Part shown: positions 1-10,830 of the stretch, piece by piece
Position numbering within the stretch: the first letter of the stretch is position 1
Layout of the letters: each line of letters starts with the position of its first letter
Source: Limnoperna fortunei
Taxonomy: Eukaryota; Mollusca; Bivalvia; Mytilida; Modiolidae
Assembly: GCA_944474755.1 (NCBI GenBank)
Contig: OX104117.1
Location: forward strand, 63,851,522 to 63,915,521
Reading direction: 5' to 3'
DNA length: 64,000 nt
Made by a program: the position numbers and the translations under genes
Notes under the pieces: model-generated
What the model was told of the DNA's origin: nothing
The model's database searches: none
Seen by the model: the letters and a program-made list of their open reading frames with translations, nothing else

Positions 1-672
1 TTTATTCTCTGTACTTTTATTATGAATCTATCGTGAGCACGACCAATGAATCACATAAAGCACCACTTCTCTTGTGCATTACAATGAAACGTGTACAAAA
101 ACTTCGACTGTAAAATTTCCTTAAATTTTACGTTATATGTTCTCTGATGAACCCGATAATAAAAGTGGACAAACTATTACCAGTGTTGCAGTACAACTAA
201 GTGTTTGATGATTCAATGGTACAGTAAAAGACTGCAAACTAAATTTCTTGTCATAATGATTTATATCCCATATGGTTCTCCTGTTTGTTTTTCTTTTTTT
301 GTGTTTGTCAAGAAAAAATCTTTCAATTAGTATAGAAAATTGATTGATGTCGCGTAGCTTACATGTACTTTCTATTCGGGGTCTTCAAACAAGAAAATAA
401 GTTAAATTTTCTTCTTCTATCGGAAATAGCGGATCCTGTCTGATACAGAAATCAAAATTACACATAATGATTGTACTGGTACTGAAGGTGTTACTACAAT
501 ATTATGCAATCCTGTATAAAAATAATAACATCTCTTTAGACATAAAACAATTGTATGATTGATAATTAAATTTTTGTCACATTAAGTAAAACTGTCAACT
601 GAATATTTGGCACATGTTATACAAAATGTTTAAACGTTTTTTAATGTAAATGTTTTCATTATTATATTTTAG
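1..672. other. AT-rich sequence, no gene seen
   Basis: No convincing coding exon, RNA gene or recognisable repeat is visible here. Because a probable terminal exon begins at 673, this stretch may be intron of a plus-strand gene that starts before the window. Confidence 0.5.
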
Positions 673-838
673 AACATCCAGTTTTATTAACGTTTGCTCG
701 TCGGAAGTTGTCCGACGGCTAAAATTTCAACTGCTGTATTGGCTCAACAGATATTTCAAAGACTATAAAGATGGCTTTTTGGTAGAACAACTTATTGGTC
801 AGGCAATTATGCAGACTGCTTTTAATCCGACAATTTAA
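673..838 (+). CDS. Probable terminal exon of an unrecognised gene
   Basis: A reading frame of about 54 codons ends in TAA at 836-838. It begins just after a good splice acceptor (a T-rich tract ending TATATTTTAG at 663-672), which would make the exon start in phase 2. The exon is visibly richer in G and C than its flanks, as expected for coding DNA here. Residues such as EVVRRLKFQLLYWLNRYF and a C-terminal QTAFNPTI look like a folded protein tail, but I do not recognise the family. An AATAAA at 913-918 lies about 75 bases past the stop, which fits a last exon. An ATG at 650 exists upstream but would fall in the intron. Upstream exons would be in 1-650 or before the window. It could still be a chance frame. 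Confidence 0.4.
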
Positions 839-912
839 TGGTTAGATGTTACACATATGATGCAGAATTATTTAAATTAATTCGAATATGAATAAATTGA
901 AGTTTTACGACA

Positions 913-918
913 AATAAA
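913..918 (+). promoter_or_regulatory. Candidate poly(A) signal AATAAA
   Basis: AATAAA lies about 75 bases downstream of the stop of the candidate terminal exon at 673-838. Such hexamers are frequent in AT-rich DNA, so its position is the only support. Confidence 0.35.
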
Positions 919-980
919 CTCTAAAACCCTTTAAAATTAAATTTTTAATGTGTGTTACCCTGCACGTTTTAATAACTCAT

Positions 981-1117
981 CTTAATTGGCAAGCATTCCC
1001 AGTTTTCCTACCGAATTTTCGGGGTTTTCTCCGGCTGTTCTATTCAATAAAAACTGGACGCCATGATAAAGGCTAAAAATTGCTGCAAGTGGCGTTACAA
1101 ATCATAAACAAACAATC
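981..1117 (+). repeat. tRNA-derived SINE, 5'-truncated
   Basis: The body and tail of the SINE family seen across the window are present: the segment CCAGTTTTCCTACCGAA, a degraded TTCTCCGG core, AAAACTGGACGCCATGATA, then AAGTGGCGTTA and an A-rich tail. The tRNA-like head with A and B boxes is missing. Confidence 0.75.
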
Positions 1118-1955
1118 AATAAACTCAAATATAAGCGTCAAGTGGTGACATGTCCCGATGGTGGTTCAAGATTGACAGGTAAATAGTTATATGTATAAAT
1201 TAATATAATATTTCACTGTATAGTAACTTTAGTAAAAGGCGATCAAATTATGTATGAAGCAAGTTGTCAGAATCTGTGTGCGACAAAAATGCACGTCAGT
1301 TATAAAATTAGTTTATTATTCTTGATATCTTGTGTTTGAATTTAACATAAAACAATAATGAAGACTAGCTAGACGAACAAAATAAACCTGATCAGATTAC
1401 TACTTTGGAAAATTTATTTAACTGTTCATTGATGTTTCTCAATTGTACTTGGATAATTCCATTTTACTACACAGCGAAATTGCAAGCAAGTACACAAAAT
1501 TATCCACAAATATTTATTATTTAAATATTGATCATATAACAAAAGACTACAAGGAAACACTATAAAGTAATATCTTAAAACGTAAAACAAAAATTTGGTT
1601 AATTACCAAACTCATTTGGTTTATTTAATGAGACTTTTAATCTAAACCCAATGAGCCACGCATTGATAGAAATTCATTTTTTATCTAAAGTATTCTCTTA
1701 TTTTTATTTGTAATTAGTTAATGCATAAAAGAAACAAATACTCTTGGTTAACATTGAGAGATTACGATTAAAATTAATTTGAAGAAAAGTATTTAAATTT
1801 CGATTTTATGTTTGCATGGTCGAAAGAGCAATATGTATACAACAATGTTATTATATAATGAAATGGAAACAAAGTATCATGTTAACCGCATTTCAAATAT
1901 AGAACATACATTGACGATCTTTATTTTGATGTTTGTTCTTATTTTTCTTGAATGT
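1118..1955. other. AT-rich sequence, no gene seen
   Basis: There is only scattered short open frames and low-complexity AT sequence. Nothing supports a gene or a named repeat. Confidence 0.5.
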
Positions 1956-2201
1956 TGTTCAACGCCACTTTCAGAGCAATTTTTGAGCTATATCAAGGCG
2001 TCCAGTTTTTAATGGGGGAGGAAGCCGGAGTACCCGGAGAAAACCCCGACCTTCGGTAGGCAAACTGGCAATCGTGTCAATTAAGATTGGAGTCAAACGC
2101 ACCCTGCCCCGAAGTGAGGCTCGAACCCACAATTTCAGTGTTGACAGACCACGTGATCATTAGTAGACGAAGTACCGTAACCACTCGGCTACCGAGGCCC
2201 C
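1956..2201 (-). repeat. tRNA-derived SINE, near full length
   Basis: Read on the minus strand, the element starts with GGGGCCTCGG, has a tRNA-like A box (GCCGAGTGGTTA) and B box (GGTTCGAGCC), then the conserved core with TCTCCGGGTACTCCGGC, and ends in AAAACTGGACGCC and AGTGGCGTTGAAC. The order matches the other full copies at 17809 and 31708. The family looks like a molluscan SINE with a shared central domain; MetaSINE membership is a guess. Confidence 0.85.
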
Positions 2202-3407
2202 AAAAATAGTAATGTGTTCTTTCCTTTTCAATGACACAATGATGTTAAAGCTTATGTCGCCAGATGCTCGTTTTAGCAAACAAAATATTATGCCTAAGTT
2301 CATGTAAATAAATGACTACCGTAACGGTTCCAAGTTTGAACAAATAAACAAGGCACGCTGACAAGTCTTGTCAGAAAAAATTGTAAAAGTTAAACGTGAG
2401 TACTGTAAACCGGGCATCAAACTTATGTTAATAAACAGCTTATTTCGACATAACTAACGCCATTAGAGGATAAATATGCAATTCGTGGTGAATAAACTAT
2501 AAAGGGTCTTAAATATAAACTTGGTAAATAGATGCCGAGGGAATTTTACTTGAATAAATAACTATAACTATAAATTATGAAATAAAGGATTTTCTCTATG
2601 GATTTTGTACATTTGTTTGTAGCCATATCTTCTCACTAATGTGAACGACAGTTAAACTGATAAACAACGTGGAAACACGATAATTATATAAATGTTGTAA
2701 TGCCCTTAGGGATTTCAAGATCACTGACCCTTTTTCTGAATCTTCTCCAGTACCGATAAATATGAGATTAATAATACATCGAGAATAATTATTACTTTCT
2801 GCTTCCTTTATGGACCTTCGAGAGTGAATATAAGATCCCTAATTATTAATTCTTGATCCAGGCACTTGTTCTATCGACGCTAGCCTTTTCGTCCCTAGCA
2901 GCATGTGGACGTACAAACACTTGGTAAATGCACCAAAGCAGAGAAGACAATCGGATATATCTACAATGAAAAAGGATGTAATCAATTAAACGAATGCTGA
3001 GTAACTTCATTATAAATCCTTTGTAATTATTACTTTTATATTACAGCAGCAAAATAGTTACTACTGAAATCATGGATTTATAGAGTCAAAGACTAACAGA
3101 AATATTTAAATTCAAAAGAATTTGTATTCGTAATGTGTAGAAAACATGGATTCAGTATTCCGTTTTACAATGTTGATAATAACAGATTTTCAAATTCTGA
3201 CTGATTGATACTTTCAATATTTTGTTTTGAGCATCATTAATATCATAAACGATTGTAAATAACGATACTGGACATTCTGATAAGATTTTGCTAAAATGTA
3301 TGAGTGTTTTATAGGATTAAGTTCCTGAACTATTTGCATGTAGAATGAAGGTAATAACAAAATACCGAACACTGATGTAACTGTCAAAAGAGACAATACA
3401 CAAATCC
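2202..3407. other. AT-rich sequence, no gene seen
   Basis: No coding exon or known repeat was recognised. Only short chance frames occur. Confidence 0.5.
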
Positions 3408-3489
3408 ACGTCCGAGAAACCGGCAACCTCCAGAACCAAAATCCAAAATACTGTAACAATGGTCCTGACTTAGTACAGAAATCCCACAT
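3408..3489 (-). repeat. Dispersed repeat segment shared with 29486-29576
   Basis: The minus strand reads CTGTACTAAGTCAGGACC, then a TTACAGTATTTTGG-like stretch and GGTTCTGGAGGTTGCCGG. A similar string with the same order of blocks occurs on the plus strand at 29486-29576. The 91-codon frame across this segment is therefore better explained as repeat than as a gene. A similar motif recurs in bivalve transcripts, from memory. Confidence 0.5.
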
Positions 3490-3704
3490 GCACTTGATTA
3501 TTTGTTGCAGTTCTAAGCAAAGGTTAACTTAGTTAAATTTAATTAACACATTTTGTTACGTTCAATCGAATTTTACAGCGGTGATTATTCTCGACATAGC
3601 AGTACGCCTTTTTTGGCTAGTTGAATAATATGTTTAATGGTTTTGTTTTAATATTTGAATTGTACTGTTGCACTTTGAAAAACAATTTCAAAAGATAATT
3701 AGGA

Positions 3705-4045
3705 AAATTTAAGAAAAGACTATGACTCATGAAAAATGTCATATCGTATTTCCAATAATGATCAATTATGTCATGGCAAGGGCCATAGAAATTGTGAAGG
3801 GATAACATCAACCTAGGTACAACAGACCCGTGTTTAAGTAGCTTAGACGTCAACAGCAGTAACCGGTCTAGAAAATCGGAATACCGATCGCAGGAGCTAG
3901 CATATAGTTTAAGTTGTGAAATGTACACACCATTCTACGGAGCCGCTGGAATGTTGCAATCGATGAAACAAGTTGACATTTGGAAAGTTGAAGTCAACAC
4001 GTTAGTCGTTTGTCATAGAGTCTAGTTGGTCGTTTTATGAATTCA
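3705..4045 (-). pseudogene. Penelope-like RT, C-terminal fragment (copy A)
   Basis: The minus-strand translation gives YISQLKLYASSCDRYSDFLD, then LLLTSKLLKHGSVVPRLMLS and a KFYGRHHDLIDRYG-like block. This is the C-terminal end of the RT protein repeated at 5160-6660, 13190-14580 and 22412-22789. Upstream codons (to about 4045) match the conserved stretch before YISQ but are frame-disrupted. It is a non-functional relic. Confidence 0.7.
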
Positions 4046-4751
4046 AAATAAAATAAAATTATGCATTGCCTTAAGAATTCCGATGTTTACCTTACACGTA
4101 ATTAAGAAAGCAAATCAACTTAGTAATACATTTGTGGTTCGTACGTTTTAGCAAGCCAAGAGCTAAAAAGAACAAAGCGTGGAATATAGATGATCAGCAG
4201 CTGCTGTCATAAATATCTACAAAACTAAAATCGATTTGACATCTATAGAGCGGTATACAAGTGTTATTTCACTGCACACTTGTTTTTAGTAATAGAAATC
4301 ATGATATTTTTGCTGAAATAAAGACAATAACGACACGATATAGTGACCGAGCGGTAAAGAAAATTAGTCTTCTACTATTGATAGTCGATATGAGTTATGT
4401 TTCAGGTTCAGCTTAATAGGTTTTGCCATATCTTCTGGCAAATGCACGGGGCTTACGGACTACTCTGGCTACCTAAACATTATGCCAAATAATATAGCTA
4501 AAATTACATAAAACATACATCAAATGAGTTATACCCCCATTGAATCGCAACAGTAAAATAACGACACCTTGTTTAAATTAAAGAATAAATTATCATTTTA
4601 TACCGTTTTTATACTTGTATTTTTATTGTCAGTTAATATCATTTATTATCGGTAACATGACGTCAATGCTGTATGATAATGCGTGGAAATCAATTTAAAC
4701 GCAGCTGCGCACATTAAAACAACTGTTTGTAACATCAACTAGACTATTCAA
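4046..4751. other. AT-rich sequence, no gene seen
   Basis: No gene or repeat family was recognised between the two Penelope-like fragments. Confidence 0.45.
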
Positions 4752-4904
4752 ATGTATAAAAAGAGCAAAGAAACCGACACAAAAACAAGAGCTAAAGGCC
4801 ATAGAATTATTTTAAATTCGAATAAGACCTGCACCAGACAAAACTACAGGTGCATTCTGGTGCGCTGGACGAGTAAGCAATGCTTGCCTCTAATTAGGCT
4901 ACTC
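4752..4904 (-). repeat. Extra Penelope-like 3' end, tandem to copy B
   Basis: The stretch repeats the 3'-untranslated end of copy B: an AAGAAACCGACACAAAAACA block, then GGTGCATTCTGGTGCGC and GCAATGCTTGCCTCTAATT. The same blocks appear in the same order and orientation at 4905-5110. Two 3' ends in tandem mean either two adjacent insertions or a local duplication. Confidence 0.6.
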
Positions 4905-6660
4905 ATTGATAAAAAAATAGTAAAGAAAACCGACCGACCAACAAGAGTCAAAAGTCAAGGAACAGTTACAAATCCGGATATAGACAAACACAACACAAAA
5001 ACCAAAAACACAAAAACAGAGAGTAACCCGAACCCAATAAAAACCATGGATGCACTCAGTTGCTCCAGACGAGGAAGCAGTGCTTGCCTCTAATTTGACA
5101 CCCGTCGAGTTACTCATTGTCATGTCTAGGGAAAAGTCAAATCCAGGAATAGGAATCACTACCTATGACTCAGCGAAAATGTCAGATCGTATTTGAGACA
5201 CTGATTTCCATAACGATCAATTAAGTCATGGCGACGACCATAGAACTTCTGCAGGGTTAACCTCCGCCTAGGTGCAACAAACCCTTGCTTGAGTAGTTTA
5301 GCAGTAAACAGCAGTGATCGGTCTAGAAAATCGGAATACCGATCGCAGGATCTAGAATAACATATAAGTTGTGAAATGTACACACCATACGCTGGAGCTT
5401 ATGGAATGTTGCTGTCGATGAACGGGAAGTTGACAATTGGAAAGTTGAAGTCATCACGTTTGTCTTAGAGTCTAGTTTGTAGTTTTCCTGAGTCAATTTC
5501 TAGAAGTAGGTCTAAGTAAGAGGCTGACCTTAGTTTATTGGTTTTGTCTTTAATTTTAAGATCGCTAAGGTAAACTGAATGTAAATAGTCATCAAATTTA
5601 GCATTGTTGAGGGACAAAACATCATCAATATAGCGGAATGTTAACTGAAATGTCTAGGCCGGTGTCTTTTCTTTCTTCATCAGCGGGCCTTCTAGGAACT
5701 CAACCTCATAAAAGTGCAACACAGGTCATCGAGGAGAGGAGAACAATTAGTACCCATGGGAATACCAACAGTCTGTTGAAAAACGTGACCTCCAAACATG
5801 ACGAATATGTTGTCAATCAGAAAATCTAACATATGACAAATTTGGTCCTCAGTATATTTAGTATTAGATTTAGAGTCATTGATGACGAAGTAAGTTCTGT
5901 CATGACTAATTACTAGTTAATTATATCGTCTCTTTCCATTTTTCTTGAAAAAGCAGCGTTTTATAATATCTTGAAGCTGCATATGAGGGATGCCCGTATA
6001 GAGTGTCGAAAATCAAAAGTTTTAATGCTATTACAATGGGAAGGAGTTCCAGACCTCAAGATGTCTATCAGGTCTTTTGAATTTTTTAATATCCACATTT
6101 CATTTATTCCACTCCTGAAGTAGAAAGTGTCGCTGTATTTTTGAAGTCCCGTTTTTTATGGTTAAAATAGTGGTCAGGAGTTGCGATAGTGTTTTGGTAG
6201 TACAGTTAGACGATCCTGCTATAAAACGCTGTTTGTATGGATTTTTGAGAAGTTTTGGTATCCAATACAATAAGGGGAGATCACAATCTTCGACTTTGAT
6301 TTTGACACCAAAGGATGCCAATACCGATTTGTGATTTTCAATATTCTCTTTTGAAAGCGCAGTGAATGTGTAAGTAGGATTGCCAAGTGAACTGTCGATG
6401 CCTTACTCATTAATCAAACACTTTTGTAATGTTTTTTGCAGATAAAAATAATGCTGTTAGGGGCCTTATCTGCTGGCACAACAACATATTTGTCATGAAT
6501 GTCGGACAAATTTTTAAGAGCATCAAGATATCTAAAGTTTGATGATGTTTTAGTACTTATATTACTTCTTAAACGACTTATTCTTATTTGAATCAATGAC
6601 CTCAAGGCCTTTACCAACTCTGACAAGGTATCAACCTCATGTTCCTCTTGCTTTGCCGGT
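4905..6660 (-). mobile_element. Penelope-like retroelement relic (copy B), longest minus copy
   Basis: This is the most complete minus-strand copy. Read from 6660 downward it encodes, with several frameshifts and stops: an N-terminal part (YVVVPADKAPN, IFICKKHY); RT segment YWIPKLLKNPYKQRFIAGSS (6300-6200); an FSTLYTGIPH motif holding the first catalytic Asp region; VGIPMGTNCSPLL; a broken RYIDDVLSLNN (second catalytic site, near 5600); then YISQLICYSRSCDRYSDFLD and RHDLIDRYG. The 3' end (4905-5160) is non-coding but conserved among copies. The motif set resembles Penelope-like RTs; no GIY-YIG endonuclease was seen, so the class is tentative. The element is dead. Confidence 0.7.
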
Positions 6661-6992
6661 TGATTTTTTGTTTATCTGATTTAGTTAAGTAGCCTAGTAA
6701 ACACCCCTGTCCTATCTAGACTGGGCCTTTACAATCGGAAAGATCAAAGCAATTTATAAACTAAGTTACGAACTACGAACATTTTTTATTGCGCATGCAG
6801 AGCTTACAATCAAATATAGCCGTGCAACTGTATAGGTTTTAGGTCTTTAATGGGCCGAATTTCAAAAGTAAAAAGTAGGAATTAACACGCTGCAATAAAC
6901 TAATCAATTTCTACAATTTTCTCATAGAAAGGACCTCAAACGTTACTGTGGATTGTATGTTGATTGTTTGTCTGTTTGCATATTTTGTACTA
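6661..6992. other. No gene seen
   Basis: Short AT-rich spacer between the Penelope-like relic and the next SINE. Nothing recognised. Confidence 0.45.
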
Positions 6993-7188
6993 CGGGCCTC
7001 GTTTGCCGAGTAGTTAAGGTAGTTCGTCTACTGATGAAAACATTGTTATTGCGGGTTCTAGACTCACTTCCGGCAGGTTGCGGTTGGCTCCATTCTGAAT
7101 TGAACGAGATTGCCAGTTTTTCTACCGAAGATCGGGGTTCCTCCGGGTACTCCGCAGCGTTTAAAACATTAAAACCAAAAAAAAATAA
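6993..7188 (+). repeat. tRNA-derived SINE, degraded
   Basis: It begins GGGCCTCGTTTGCCGAGTAG (tRNA-like head), has a B-box-like GGGTTCTAGACTC, and continues to the core TCCTCCGGGTACTCCG. The 3' part after the core is deleted and ends in an A-rich tail. Confidence 0.8.
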
Positions 7189-7598
7189 ACTAAATTAAAC
7201 TAATTTTACTGATGGTTGCACTTTAGGAATATATAACAACATAAGTAAACCATTCTAAACTGATCAAACAAAAACTAAACATCAATAATGCCACGGAATT
7301 TGGAATGAATACAACTTGTATATCAGTTTAAACATTATTGAATATTTTACACGGTTTCTTATGGTGCACTGATTTCATCAAAACAAATAAATAAATGACC
7401 TCGCGTTTTGCATAACCCGATAATTTGCAGTCTCTTAATTATTCATCACTCTATACTTATTCGTTCATTTACCTCAGTTCTTGAGGTTTGTATTGACCGA
7501 TGTTTGTCGGCAAAGAGCACTTCAACATTGTCTATCTAACAGCAAGACATATATATGTATAAGTACTGTTACTGTACTAATAAGAGGAAAACGAGACT

Positions 7599-7971
7599 AT
7601 GAACCTAAGAAGATGTGCGGTAAGTGGATATATACATAGTGGAATAACTTTTTAATTATTTTTGACCGCAAGGCAATGTTACAATTGTGGTTGTACATTG
7701 TTTAGAATATTAGCTCTGTACAAAACAAATAAAAGACAAATCTTACCATTTTTAGACTGCAGTGTTTCATACCTCAAACAAGTCCAATGGATTTGTAAGA
7801 AATTTAATAAGCTCTTTTAAAGTGGCTACATTAACCTTTTATGTTTATCTGTTCTGCAACGTAAAAGTATACTTTTCAAACGTCAATTTTAACACACTCT
7901 GCAGCAATATACAACAATTGGAGACTCTTTTGTCCGCTTTTTGCAATCATCCGGAAATAAGACAAAATTAA
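7599..7971 (+). CDS. Candidate two-exon small gene, unrecognised
   Basis: An ATG at 7599 opens seven codons (MNLRRCA) ending in a strong donor (GCG/GTAAGTGG, 7617-7624). An acceptor (CCATTTTTAG ending at 7755) follows after a 136-base intron. Splicing in phase 0 joins a frame that stays open to TAA at 7969-7971, for a 78-residue product. It has a hydrophobic stretch (VATLTFYVYLFC) and a helix-like C-terminus (QQLETLLSAFCNHPEIRQN). A TATA-like ATATATATGTATAAG lies about 50 bases upstream of the ATG. I do not know the family. A frame this short could arise by chance; the splice-site quality and phase agreement are the only support. Confidence 0.25.
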
Positions 7972-9833
7972 AACGATTATATGCGAAATTATTGTGTTCT
8001 ATATGTAATTTGATAGCTTTGATCGTTCATATTAATGGTTGAGTTTACTGGTGACATTGTGAGCAGACACAGTTAACGACACATATATTGACGTTGGATA
8101 TATAACAATTAGTATTTAAATTGTAATCGAACATCTTACGCATGTAATAAAATCAAAATTTGAGCAATTGCAAATCCTAACTACGATTGTGGAAATGTTT
8201 AACTCACATTAATTTAAAAAATGTTAAATTTTGTCTGCAATAAGTACGTTTCAATTCCTTTAAAAGAATTTATGCAATAACTGTACAAAAAGCGAACACT
8301 TGTCTGGACCACATATGGCCAACGAGTCACATACTAGGACTTTTAGCAAGCATTTGTATATATAACCCGAATGTGGACTGTTCCATTTCTCAAATTTTAC
8401 AATTCCAAAATTTATCTATCGCGAAGATGTATAAAGTAGCCTAGCAAGGATGAACAAAATCGTAGCAAAAATGTTTGTATCACAAACATGTATATAAACA
8501 TGATTTAAACATATTCTAAAAACCTTATGGGTTGAACTTTATTTCAATTTCTTTGAAATTCGAAAAATCTATCGCGATTTTCCTTACGTAACAATGAATC
8601 TTGGGAGGTAATTTATTTACATACCGCCTACAAAAATTGTGAGAAACACTCTGTAAACGTTTAAACGCTTCTGGATGAAGTTAATATCTTATTGTATACC
8701 CCTTCCCTTCCAAGGCACTGATCTCTCCTAATAATACACAATTCTGCGTCTTTTTGCTTTCATCACCAATGTAACTTATGTACCAAACGCGGACGCATCA
8801 CTATAGTATAAAAAGTATTATTATGACGTGTTTACATTAATACAAAGAAATAACTGGATCTGCCTACATAGAACCAAAACGTTTACGTTGTCTTCAAAAT
8901 GCAATTTTGCGCTGACAATATTTTATATTCGAGTATGCATTTATCGAATAACTGTATTACCCTTGTTCACAAGAAAACAATTACTACTTTGTGTGTTGTT
9001 GATGTAATAGTCTTGGTATTCATGTCTTGTAATTTCGTCCTTAGATTTTTTTAATTTTAATTGAACCTTGGTGTATTCTGAGCTAATACCCGTTCTTGAA
9101 GATATTGTCTATAAAATACAAGCTCCAAAATAATTAGAAACCGAACAAACTACATTAAGACCAACAGAAAAATATAAACGCATTTTTACTAAACTAATAT
9201 TAGGGGCACTTTTACATGCATTTGTAATAAAACAAAAACAATAATTCATTCTTGTTTAATTACGTCTGCTGAAATTTAAGTGATTAGAATTCACATTATT
9301 GTTATTTTTATATAGTATCTGTATTACGTTTGGAAGGAAACAAGAAAAATCACTCATCATTGAAAGCCGAACAAAATGTATTTTTTTCATGTTAAATACC
9401 AAACTACAGTTCCATGAAGCAAACACGTCACCATTGGGTAAAAATATCTCTTCAGCGCCTTAATCTTCAAACACAAAAAAAATCTTTTTTTAAATGTAAT
9501 GCCAGAGTTTCTAATTGACAACATGAGTTCTGTTTATCTGGCTTATTTTAACAGAGAGGTCAATTTATACACCTGGAGAGAGTTAAGCACTCCGAATAAT
9601 ATTTTTGTTTTTCGTATGTTGTAAAAAATGTAATTTTGATGATTTTGATCATTATTAATTCTTTAATGTATAATTAGAAGGATTTGAGCGTTCAGGTGTG
9701 AAATTTTAATCAAGCGCGGATTTCTTTCCACGTGAAGCTTGCTCACTTCATCACTTTCAAAGTGCACAATTTTTTCTTGAAATATTGGTATATAAATCCC
9801 GAATTTCTAATTGCCAAATTATTTAAAGTAAGC
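7972..9833. other. AT-rich sequence, no gene seen
   Basis: No exon or repeat family was recognised. The terminal inverted repeats expected for the Tc1-like element starting at 9834 could not be found at its left side. Confidence 0.45.
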
Positions 9834-10830
9834 ATGGCAAGGAGGTGGATATCAGAAGCACATAGATGGCAAAACATCGGCATGCATTCCACTGGTATGT
9901 CTTACAGGCAATAGGACGTCAGCTTGGCTATCATTATACAGTCGTTAGTCATTTGGACAGAAAACACGCTGTCACGCAAGATGTTAAAGACCGTTTCGGA
10001 TTTGGTCGACCATCTGTGACAACCCAACGTGAAGATATGAGCTTTGATATATTGGTTAGGCGAAATCCGTTTGCAGCAAGCACCTGTCTCAAGCAACAAT
10101 GGTTACCTAGTCGTAATCTGTCAGCCTGAACAGTACAAAATCGTCTTACAGCTGCAGGATTGAGGTCAAGGAGAGTCATTAAACGCCCAATCCTTGATAA
10201 TCGCCACCGCCGGAACAGGTTGGCCTAGTGCAGAGCAAGACAAAATTGGAACCTTAGAATCTGGCAACGAATACACTCTTCAGATAAGAGCCAATTTCTA
10301 CTCCATGTAACTAATAGGCAAACCCGTGTTTGGAGACATCAAACCACAGCTTACACGCCAAGAAACATTGTTCCGACAGTACATTTTGGTGGGGACTCAG
10401 TTATGGTGTGGGGCTGTATCTCACGTGATTGCAAACGCGATCTGGTAACAATTAATGGCAACCTTAATGGCAAAAAGTACACCCGAGACTTGATTACAAC
10501 TGTAGTTTTGCCTCATGCTTGAAAACCACCTGTTAAAACCGGTTTTCATGGATACAACTCTAGACCTAATCATTCCAGGATAGTAAGGGCATATCTGGAG
10601 AACGAAGCAGTGACTACTTCCGTTCAGATCTCAACCCAACAGAGCATCTTTGGGATCAATTGGGTAGACGATTACAAGCTTGGGAACCTCCTCCACAGAA
10701 CTTTTATTAGCTCAATTACACCGGGAATGGCGACAGATAACGCTTCAACAAATGAGACGGTGGATATACCCGATATTGAGCCTTTGACGGCTAATTATAG
10801 ATTTTGTGTTAATGATTGACGTTTTCAAGT
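9834..10830 (+). pseudogene. Tc1-like transposase relic
   Basis: Starting at ATG 9834, the translation is MARRWISEAHRWQ, then after a frameshift near 9910 QLGYHYTVVSHLDRKHAV (helix-turn-helix region), DRFGFGRPSVTTQREDMS, and an in-frame stop. It continues TVQNRLTAAGLRSRRVIKRP, SSDKSQFLLHVTNRQTRVWR (first catalytic Asp block, DESQF-like), VMVWGCIS, and the final block NPDLNPTEHLWDQLG, which is frameshifted. Order and motifs match Tc1/mariner transposases of about 340 residues. At least two stops and two frameshifts make it dead. The region around the second catalytic Asp is altered. No clear terminal inverted repeats were found. Confidence 0.85.

Noticed and set aside
1812..2012. 66-codon plus-strand frame.
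   Set aside because: Its end is antisense sequence of a SINE; no independent support.
3214..3489. 91-codon minus-strand frame with hydrophobic segments.
   Set aside because: Its start lies in a dispersed repeat (shared with 29486-29576) and no gene structure supports it.
6993..7080. tRNA gene suggested by A- and B-box-like sequences.
   Set aside because: These boxes recur as the head of a SINE family across the window, do not fold into an intact cloverleaf, and lead straight into the SINE core.
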